This document shows, piece after piece, positions 41,520 to 47,789 of a stretch of 47,789 nucleotides of DNA. Location of the stretch: the NCBI GenBank assembly GCA_934463115.1, contig CAKSIN010000017.1, positions 1 to 47,789 on the forward strand, given 5' to 3'. The stretch's first letter is position 1; every line of letters begins with the position of its first letter. The position numbers and the translations under genes are program-made. The stretch comes from an uncultured Clostridia bacterium. GTDB taxonomy: Bacteria; Bacillota; Clostridia; UMGS1810. The notes beneath the pieces are model-generated. The model ran no database searches and was not told the origin of the DNA. It saw only the letters and a list, made by a program, of their open reading frames with translations.

Positions 41520-42569
41520 TCAAAAAGGTAACCGTTCTGCCGGAAGTTTGCTGCCTATATATTCAAGCGATAGTTTTTCATTTAAAAACCCTTTTGCTCC
41601 CATTTTTTCAAGCAAAATCACACCATCTTCCACAATTTGGAGTTTTTTCTTTATTCTCTTTAATTCTGTTTGCTCCCCAGCTGTTCCAACAGGCTCAACA
41701 ACAATCAATTTTCTCAAATGATTATTATTTAACGCTTGACGGATCAAATCATTTATGTGATTATCGTTGAAACTATATCCAATTGCAACAATAATCCGAG
41801 ATGATAATGCATATCTACGAAACTCATATAGGTAAAATAAGTATGGATCTATTGCCTGCAATTTCATACTTGTCCCAAAAATTATATCCGACTTGATTTT
41901 TTGTTTTGATGACTTTATAAGCGTTCCGTCATCGTGTCTATGCCAGTCTATTGAACCATGCAACTTATACAAGTATATGGCGGTTTCTTCATCATCCTCA
42001 CTTTGAGAAAATCTATTTCCGTCCCAAGCTTTGTCTTGAGCAAATCCGGTTTCAACTTTACACTTTACATTTTCCTCTAAACACAAATCATAATTTAATG
42101 AGAAAATTCTGATAGGATATGTAATTTCTTTCTGGAACTTTTCAAAGTTTTCGTAGTAATCAGCTGTAGTATACGAGTCAAGAGTAACCCAATTTGGCAA
42201 CTCTTCTTCAATTATCTTAATCAAATTTTTAATGTGTTCAAAATCCTTTCCGGCATATTCCCGTAAATCATTTGAGTATCCGATAATAAATGGATAAAAC
42301 TGATTTTTCTTATAATTTTCTAAACAATGCAAAACTACCATTAATGATTCAATATTGAAATCTTGATCTATATCAAACAATTTATTTCCATATTCCATTG
42401 TGTGTTTAATATACAAGTATAATTTGTATACATCCTGATTATCCTTTTGCAAAAGTTCTTCCAATTTGATTATCATTCCATCGGAAACAGGTACTGTTGC
42501 ATCAAAGCTGCATCCGGCACCAAGTAAAAAAATTACGTCTTTATCACCTATACTAATTTTTTCATTCAT
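41520..42569 (-). CDS. SIR2-domain effector, partner of the Argonaute-like protein
   Basis: A 349-aa protein of the SIR2-like (SIR2_2) defence class. NAD-binding motif FLLGAGCSFDATVPVSDG (GAGCS at 17-21), catalytic Asn159 in FSLNYDL and His204 in YKLHGSIDW, and the VAIGYSFNDNHIND segment (about 261-274). All the residues expected for NADase activity are present. It begins 15 bp after the Argonaute stop with TTAGGAGATG upstream. SIR2 proteins paired with inactive prokaryotic Argonautes deplete NAD+ after guide-directed target sensing and abort infection; that function is assigned by analogy. No transmembrane segment is seen. Confidence 0.87.
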   Translation of the reverse strand: MNEKISIGDKDVIFLLGAGCSFDATVPVSDGMIIKLEELLQKDNQDVYKLYLYIKHTMEYGNKLFDIDQDFNIESLMVVLHCLENYKKNQFYPFIIGYSNDLREYAGKDFEHIKNLIKIIEEELPNWVTLDSYTTADYYENFEKFQKEITYPIRIFSLNYDLCLEENVKCKVETGFAQDKAWDGNRFSQSEDDEETAIYLYKLHGSIDWHRHDDGTLIKSSKQKIKSDIIFGTSMKLQAIDPYLFYLYEFRRYALSSRIIVAIGYSFNDNHINDLIRQALNNNHLRKLIVVEPVGTAGEQTELKRIKKKLQIVEDGVILLEKMGAKGFLNEKLSLEYIGSKLPAERLPF

Positions 42570-42584
42570 ATTTTTTTACATCTC

Positions 42585-44495
42585 CTAAATAAACCAAACT
42601 TTATCCATCGCATCCGTTCCTATATCAAGGTTTATGCCATATCGTTCAAAGTTTCCGGCAAATCTTGCGATAAGTTCAGGGTATAGCGTTGTTACAGGCT
42701 CATGTTTTGCATTAAAACCACGCCAATTTGCCCCTGATAAATTCAATATATCTTGTATATATGACCTGATTTTTTTATCATCCAAATTATCTGCATCTAT
42801 AAACTGTATATGAACCGGATTTGTTATATTTTGCGCTGCTACCACCTGTGTTTTTCCTTGCTGAAGTCCTTCAAACCATACTAAAAAATCTTTTTTACCC
42901 AACGGAATGCAGGTTCCGGCCAGCGGAACGCAACTATTGTAATGCGAATATCCGAAGAATTTATTTTTAATATTTATTTTTATAAAGACAAATTCTATAT
43001 CTGAACGATTATTTTTCAGCTCAGCAACACTTTTTTTAATACATTTAATTTCATCTTTTCTTAACTTGTATGGAATATGTATTACACATTTTTTGATTTT
43101 GTCAGTTACTTCTTCACTTAATTGGCTTTTTATTTGCTTCGATAATTGAGTAATATAGGATTTCCTATCATCTGAACTACCTAAAATATCTATTTTTTTA
43201 TAGATACCACTCGAATCGAAACAAAGAGAATATGCAAAATATTTCTTTATTTTTCCATTTTCATCACGAATATGTGCACTTGATATTCCAAATATCAAGC
43301 AATCCTTGTTGCAAGGCTTTACCTTCCACGGTTTTCCGCCCAGCTTAACAAAAAGCTGTAATCCAATCCCTGAAACAGACCATTTCAACCCATCTTTTTT
43401 CATTGATTGTTCTATTGTAACAGCTTGTACAGCCAGACCCCTTTTTAGGAAAAAGCTTTTTATTGTGTAATATGGTGAATAACCATTTTCATCATCAAAG
43501 TCTTTAGCTATTCCGGCGAAAACACCTACTATTTGGCTTTCGCTATTATTCTCTATAATATCATTCAAACCATCTTCTATTTTGACAAGGCTTTCCTTTG
43601 AAAAGTTATCAACTATAATCGATTCGATACTATCATTATCAAAATCAACTTCAAACATATTTTTCATTCCTGAAAATGTTGAATATGAATCGCCACGCAA
43701 AGCCTTTACTAATTGTCGCGCTGCATTTATTTTATTTTTTTCAAATATAAACACAAAGAGCGGTTTTTTCGAAATCGCCTCAAGCGGTTTTTGGTCCCTT
43801 ATCCCTTGAAATTGAATATTGCTATCTCCATTTCGGAATATATATGTTTTTTCATTAAGCAAAAACGATTCTAACTCCGTCATATTTCCTTTTATATCTA
43901 TTGTGTTATTATCATCACCTATCGGAAATATTGTTTTCATATATAAATTTATAAATGAAGATACATACCTGAGTTTATCAGAATAAAAATTCTTATTTTT
44001 AAATCCATCCTCATTCATTGATAAACTCAAAATTTTTTCAATACGACTTCTCTTATATTGTTCAAAAGGCCTGAATTCATAATCTATTAAAAAACCAAAT
44101 GTATTGTTTTTCTCTAAAAAATACGGCTCTAATCTAATTATTCTTTCGCCTTGCGATAATTCTTCAATAACAAAAGATATGTTTTTTGCAAAGTCGTTTT
44201 TGATGCTATATTGAATTACATCAGTTATTTCTTTAGCTTTGTCAATTATAAGATGCATAAGCCACTGTTTTGTTAAATCAATATTGTCGTGTGAATTACA
44301 TATAAATGCCATACATTCATCATTCTCTACGAAGGTAACAGCGTATCTATCCGCATCATTGTGATTAACTGTAGGTAAGGTATATATAAAATACCCTTCT
44401 TCCTTTTTGTTACTGTCATATGATTTTCGATATATTGTAAAGTCAAAATCAGAATTTGATAATTCAATATAATTTAGCATAATATTATCAGGCAT
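42585..44495 (-). CDS. Catalytically inactive prokaryotic Argonaute (PIWI protein), long-B-like
   Basis: A 636-aa PIWI-fold protein. The N-terminal ~230 residues (with FGFLIDYEFRPFEQYKRS) cover the N/L1 and any reduced PAZ part. MID is about 240-395, with 5'-end pocket candidates Lys346 (YYTIKSFFL), Gln357 (AVQAV) and Lys384 (LFVKLGGKPW). PIWI is about 395-636 with NWRGFNAKHEPVTTLYPELIA and the hydrophobic C-terminus KVWFI. The catalytic DEDX set is lost: the first Asp position reads IFGISSAH and the third reads IHIPYKLRKDE. It should bind a guide and target without cutting. Its ATG overlaps the helicase stop (ATGCCTGA) and it is followed at once by SIR2. The DNA is visibly A+T-richer than the helicase gene. 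Confidence 0.88.
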   Translation of the reverse strand: MPDNIMLNYIELSNSDFDFTIYRKSYDSNKKEEGYFIYTLPTVNHNDADRYAVTFVENDECMAFICNSHDNIDLTKQWLMHLIIDKAKEITDVIQYSIKNDFAKNISFVIEELSQGERIIRLEPYFLEKNNTFGFLIDYEFRPFEQYKRSRIEKILSLSMNEDGFKNKNFYSDKLRYVSSFINLYMKTIFPIGDDNNTIDIKGNMTELESFLLNEKTYIFRNGDSNIQFQGIRDQKPLEAISKKPLFVFIFEKNKINAARQLVKALRGDSYSTFSGMKNMFEVDFDNDSIESIIVDNFSKESLVKIEDGLNDIIENNSESQIVGVFAGIAKDFDDENGYSPYYTIKSFFLKRGLAVQAVTIEQSMKKDGLKWSVSGIGLQLFVKLGGKPWKVKPCNKDCLIFGISSAHIRDENGKIKKYFAYSLCFDSSGIYKKIDILGSSDDRKSYITQLSKQIKSQLSEEVTDKIKKCVIHIPYKLRKDEIKCIKKSVAELKNNRSDIEFVFIKINIKNKFFGYSHYNSCVPLAGTCIPLGKKDFLVWFEGLQQGKTQVVAAQNITNPVHIQFIDADNLDDKKIRSYIQDILNLSGANWRGFNAKHEPVTTLYPELIARFAGNFERYGINLDIGTDAMDKVWFI

Positions 44496-47124
44496 AATTT
44501 ATAACCTCCACTACAAACTGTCTCACAGCTTTTGCCGTTATTTCTTCTCTGTCTAAAAATTCGTTTATCTTTTTTTCGGTTTCAACATCTATCCGCATTT
44601 CGTCAAAGAACAATCCTTCCTTTTTTTTTGATATATCGTTATTCAAAAGCGATATTTTGCGTTCAACCGTTAAGAGCTTCAGCCTGTCGCTTTTGACGCT
44701 TTCTTTTTTCGCAATAAGCTCTTTGAGCTGCGCCGACAAATCATCAAGAGTATGATTTAATTTGTTTTTTCTGATAATCGCTGATTGTTTAAGTCTTGCG
44801 ACCTCATCCTGCTGCATTGGCGAGAGCTTTTCCAGTTCACGCATTGCACATTCTTCGAGGTCAACAAGCGGATTCGGTTCCGATGTCCATCCGCTGCGTT
44901 TCAGCCAATACGGTGTTGGTTTTCCGTCCTGTGTCCACTCCTTGACCGGAAGATTGAAAATTCTTTCACACTCATCAGAACTTAATATATTGCCGTCGCT
45001 GTCTTTTCCTGCAAACAATGGGTATGATTTGATCTGTTTCTTTCCCCTACATATTGTAACCATATAGAGTGAAACAGAACATTCTTTTTGTAATTCGTCT
45101 TTGTCAACGATTACGGTTCCGCTATCGCTGCACTCTGTATTGAACATCAAGCCTTTTGCAAGCGGTGACAACAATGAAATATTCTTAAATTGTTTTAATG
45201 CCGTATACGGTTTGTTTCTGCCGCCCACCGGATAATAAAACAAATGCGGCAGCGTTTCGTATTCGGTAGCCGTTACCGTCTTTTTATCTTCATCTATAAC
45301 AAATTTGCAATCATCATGTTTGAGATTATATTCTTCAAAAAAATATTTCACAAGCTCCCAAAGGTCGTTGTTTATTTCTTTACTTTTTTCTTCTGCATAC
45401 TGTGGCGTAATCTTAATCTTCTCTGCCATTTCCTTTGTAAATGTTGTAAAAAGGATATCTTCCGCCGATTCCACAAGTTCTTTGTTATCATTCTCATTTT
45501 CTTTCAGAATGTTTTGATAATCTTTTTCAACCTGTGCCTTTTTGCGTATATCAAGCTGCTTTATTGCCTTGTCTATATCATCAGTAAAGCCGCCTATAAC
45601 GCTGTCCGAAACACCGAAAACACCGTCGGTTAAGATATATCGTTTTGAAACAAGTTCCAACTTTCGTATGTCGGCAAAATTGCCTTTATTTATAAATGAC
45701 AGAACAATGCAGTCGTTCTGCTGACCGATTCTATGCACCCGATCAATTCTTTGCTCCATTTTTAATGTGTTATAAAGTAAGTCGTAATTTACAACAAGCG
45801 ATGCCTCTTCAAGGTTATAGCCCTTTACACCTATATCGGTTGAAATAAGTATTTCACCATCATTCTTAAACTGTTTAAGAACCTCATAATCGGTTGAGCC
45901 GCTGCCGTTATACACAAGTGTTTTATATTTTGATTTGAGTGTGTCATACAAGCATTTTTGTGTTTCGACGCTCTCCGTGAATATAACTGCCTTTCGGTTT
46001 GCCCCGTTTTTTGTCATATACGGAAACAGTTTTTCAAGAGCATCGGTAAGCAGCTTTATCTTTGTGTCGACTTTAATCTGCTTTGCTGCCGTGAGCATAA
46101 CCTTAAATTCTTCACACTCCGTCTGTGCGTCCGGCATTTGTTCAAGCCTTTTAATAATGTTTTTAAGGCTTTGAGTTATCGCCGCTGATGACGATGCAGC
46201 CGTTCCCAGCAGCATTAAAGCAAGGTCATACTCATCCATCTTCGGGAATGCTTTTTTATCCGGCTTTTCTATATACAGATTGATAAGGTTATATAGCTTC
46301 TTTTCTTCTTCCGAACCTTCATATTCAAGTGTGATATGCCGTCTTTCGGGGATTTTGGCATATCTTTTTGCCTGACTTCTTAATGTTCGGAAACAATATT
46401 TGCTCACCTTTTCCGCAAGCTCCGGGTAGTTCTCCGGTCGGCGCAAATATCTTTTCATATATGTGTCGGAATCGGGCAGCAGGTCTTCATCTATAAAATA
46501 TATCAGACCGTACAGATCCATTATATTTTTTTCGATAGGCGTTCCGGTTAAAAGAATTTTGAAAATATCCTTTGAGAACTCTTTCAAAATTTTTGCCTGT
46601 TTACTTCCTGCCGTCCCTCGGAATGTGTTCTCATATTGATACACAGATGAAAGGACATTTGCTTCTTCAAAAATAACGGTGTCCCAATTTACTTTGTCAA
46701 ACTCGGATATATTTTGAACAATATAGTCATTGGTCGCAAGCACGATGCCGTCAAAGTCTGCCCAATTATGCATTATGCATTCCGAATTATGAATTGCAAT
46801 GTATGGTATGCCATACATTGCGTCTATCATCTCCGCCCATTGCATAAGCAAATCGCCGTTTGGAATTGCGATAAGTATTTTCGTTTTTCCTTCGTACCAC
46901 AATTCAGTTGCTATAAGCATTGCCTCGTGTGATTTGCCCATCCCGGCTTCATCACACAGGATTACACCTTTATGATACGGATTACGCATTGCAAAAACAG
47001 CAGCCGCCACCTGATACGGGTACACCCTTATATTTCCCTCGGAAAATACAGGCATAAGTGCATCTTCATCATTTAAGCTATTCAATTTTAATGCAATATA
47101 AAATGCCTGAAAAGGTGTGAGCAT
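44488..47124 (-). CDS. SNF2/RapA-type DEAD-like helicase
   Basis: An 878-aa SF2 translocase. Motif I LCDEAGMGKSHEAML (58-70), motif II reads VIFEEAN (151-156) in place of the usual DEAH/DEAQ, motif III LLTGTPIEKNIMDLYGLI (about 191-208), motif V STDIGVKGYNLEEA, and motif VI EQRIDRVHRIGQQN. The C-terminal ~250 residues include a YYPVGGRNKPY region and a long Lys/Glu coiled coil (LDDLSAQLKELIAKKE onward). ATG 47124 follows GGAGTCAATT. Such helicases accompany Type III-like Mod/Res pairs and also DISARM loci. Here it leads directly into the Argonaute gene with an 8-bp overlap. Confidence 0.88.
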   Translation of the reverse strand: MLTPFQAFYIALKLNSLNDEDALMPVFSEGNIRVYPYQVAAAVFAMRNPYHKGVILCDEAGMGKSHEAMLIATELWYEGKTKILIAIPNGDLLMQWAEMIDAMYGIPYIAIHNSECIMHNWADFDGIVLATNDYIVQNISEFDKVNWDTVIFEEANVLSSVYQYENTFRGTAGSKQAKILKEFSKDIFKILLTGTPIEKNIMDLYGLIYFIDEDLLPDSDTYMKRYLRRPENYPELAEKVSKYCFRTLRSQAKRYAKIPERRHITLEYEGSEEEKKLYNLINLYIEKPDKKAFPKMDEYDLALMLLGTAASSSAAITQSLKNIIKRLEQMPDAQTECEEFKVMLTAAKQIKVDTKIKLLTDALEKLFPYMTKNGANRKAVIFTESVETQKCLYDTLKSKYKTLVYNGSGSTDYEVLKQFKNDGEILISTDIGVKGYNLEEASLVVNYDLLYNTLKMEQRIDRVHRIGQQNDCIVLSFINKGNFADIRKLELVSKRYILTDGVFGVSDSVIGGFTDDIDKAIKQLDIRKKAQVEKDYQNILKENENDNKELVESAEDILFTTFTKEMAEKIKITPQYAEEKSKEINNDLWELVKYFFEEYNLKHDDCKFVIDEDKKTVTATEYETLPHLFYYPVGGRNKPYTALKQFKNISLLSPLAKGLMFNTECSDSGTVIVDKDELQKECSVSLYMVTICRGKKQIKSYPLFAGKDSDGNILSSDECERIFNLPVKEWTQDGKPTPYWLKRSGWTSEPNPLVDLEECAMRELEKLSPMQQDEVARLKQSAIIRKNKLNHTLDDLSAQLKELIAKKESVKSDRLKLLTVERKISLLNNDISKKKEGLFFDEMRIDVETEKKINEFLDREEITAKAVRQFVVEVINYA

Positions 47125-47134
47125 AATTGACTCC

Positions 47135-47263
47135 TTATATCAAAATTCCGTTGCAATGGTCTATTTCGTGTTGTATAATTTGCGCAGTCCGCAAATCGTC
47201 AGCTGTTGCCGTTTCTGATTTCTGACCTAAAAATATAGGATCGTGCACTAATTCTTTAACCAT
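47135..47263 (-). pseudogene. Internally deleted peptide deformylase remnant
   Basis: A 42-codon ORF. Residues 1-28 (MVKELVHDPIFLGQKSETAT then ADDLRTAQ) match the N-terminus of Clostridial peptide deformylase. Residues 26-42 (TAQIIQHEIDHCNGILI) match its C-terminal metal motif HExxH. The middle of about 95 residues, with the GxGxAAxQ and EGCLS motifs, is missing. The two parts meet at TAQ, which occurs at both places in the full enzyme, so deletion by recombination at short homology is likely. The frame is intact with a proper start and stop, but no enzyme activity is expected. It overlaps the upstream gene by 8 bp and ends 10 bp before the helicase. Confidence 0.8.
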
Positions 47264-47789
47264 TGTAGTCACCCTGCATATTTCCAATTATATCCCCATA
47301 CTCGACCAAATTCACATTACCCATCTCATTTGCCTTATCAATACAACCTTTTGTAAATCCTGATTTGGAAAACAGATAGTAATGTTTTGTTTTATATGAG
47401 AATAAATTACTACGTTTCGCAAGTGTTTCCAACACGCCAAGGTCAACCTTTTCGTTAGTCCATTTACATTCTGCAAAAAGTGCTGTGTTTTTATCTTGTT
47501 CGCCCATAATATCAATTTCAGTCTGACACTTTTCTTTCGGATTATTGCCCCACCAGCGACCGAGAGCTGTAAACTCAACAGGGCAGTTGCCGGAAAGGAG
47601 TTGTTTCCACAAATACTGTTTACAGATTTCCTCAAAAACCTTGCCCATATAGTCCGAAAGCTGTGGCTCGATACGCCTATATGCCAAATCTGCGGCGCCG
47701 CGGGCGATGATTGAATTATTTTCAAACACGAACCGATACCAAAAGCGGAACATATTATCTTCAATCGAATAAACCGACTTTCGAGAAGC
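47256..47789 (-). CDS. DUF234-type ATPase, C-terminal part (cut by window edge)
   Basis: At least 177 codons; the frame is open to the window edge, so the true start is outside. The visible part is the C-terminal DUF234 region of archaeal/bacterial AAA ATPases: SIEDNMFRFWYRFVFENNS, YMGKVFEEICKQYL, RWWG and the PD-(D/E)XK-like set IDIMGEQDK ... FAECKW. The N-terminal P-loop ATPase domain expected for the family lies beyond the window. An ATG at 47753 is internal and not the real start. These proteins are common in mobile regions, and their function is not settled. The 3' end overlaps the deformylase remnant. Confidence 0.8.
   Translation of the reverse strand, partial: ASRKSVYSIEDNMFRFWYRFVFENNSIIARGAADLAYRRIEPQLSDYMGKVFEEICKQYLWKQLLSGNCPVEFTALGRWWGNNPKEKCQTEIDIMGEQDKNTALFAECKWTNEKVDLGVLETLAKRSNLFSYKTKHYYLFSKSGFTKGCIDKANEMGNVNLVEYGDIIGNMQGDYNG

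Noticed and set aside
41520..44495. Short-Argonaute SPARSA system (Sir2-APAZ plus short pAgo)
   Set aside because: The SIR2 protein is only 349 aa with no room for an APAZ domain, and the PIWI protein has about 230 extra N-terminal residues. A long-B-like pair fits better.
44488..47124. DISARM system, suggested by a SNF2-type helicase beside a methyltransferase
   Set aside because: No drmA, drmB (DUF1998) or drmC (phospholipase D) genes are seen, and the methyltransferase and Res are of Type III-like form.
33030..47789. CRISPR array
   Set aside because: No regularly spaced direct repeats were seen in the island or elsewhere in the window.

Overview
The window looks like a chromosomal segment of a low-to-moderate G+C, spore-lineage Firmicute of the class Clostridia. 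The basis is gene content and style: strong AGGAGG-type ribosome binding sites, a clustered dgt-dnaG-rpoD run, a GerM-domain lipoprotein, SLH-domain surface proteins, a UraA/PyrR pair and TetR/MerR regulators. The species cannot be named from the sequence alone. The window has three parts.

Region 1 (1-16.2 kb) is a mixed, repeat-rich region. It holds a secreted non-specific nuclease, a 5'-truncated CAT-like acetyltransferase, an M13 metallopeptidase carrying SLH motifs, a TetR repressor, an AbrB-RelE toxin-antitoxin pair, a DUF3737 protein, a MalY/PatB aminotransferase, tRNA-Gly(CCC), an AgrC-like sensor kinase divergent from a MerR regulator, two SLH-domain surface proteins (one with a CAP domain) and mannose-6-phosphate isomerase. 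Three copies of a ~235-bp element with terminal inverted repeats lie between these genes. Its internal stems are conserved in pairing but not in sequence, so it may be a structured RNA or hairpin-type mobile repeat. A second palindromic element has ends resembling a tRNA T-arm and supplies the start codon of the truncated CAT-like gene.

Region 2 (16.2-33.0 kb) is core chromosome. Twelve co-directional, tightly spaced minus-strand genes run dgt, dnaG, rpoD, comEA-like, response regulator, histidine kinase, gerM-like, murI, glmU, pth, mfd, prsA-like and end at a strong terminator. Divergent from dgt are uraA and pyrR, with a leader terminator in front, followed by tRNA-Ser(CGA).

Region 3 (33.0 kb to the end) is an accessory island starting at the 3' end of tRNA-Ser(CGA). 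A decayed tyrosine integrase and a 5'-truncated DUF6076 gene mark the boundary. Beyond a bidirectional terminator, all genes lie on the minus strand with short gaps or overlaps. In transcription order they are: the C-terminal part of a DUF234-type ATPase, a 42-codon internally deleted peptide deformylase remnant, a SNF2-type helicase, a catalytically dead PIWI/Argonaute protein, a SIR2-domain protein, a 100-aa unknown protein, a Type III-like Mod methyltransferase, a DUF6414-like protein, an AAA+ ATPase and a Type III-like Res helicase-nuclease. I read this as a restriction-modification backbone (helicase, Mod, Res) with two inserted cassettes: pAgo+SIR2 between helicase and Mod, and DUF6414+AAA between Mod and Res. 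This nested arrangement is the best candidate here for a previously undescribed defence system.
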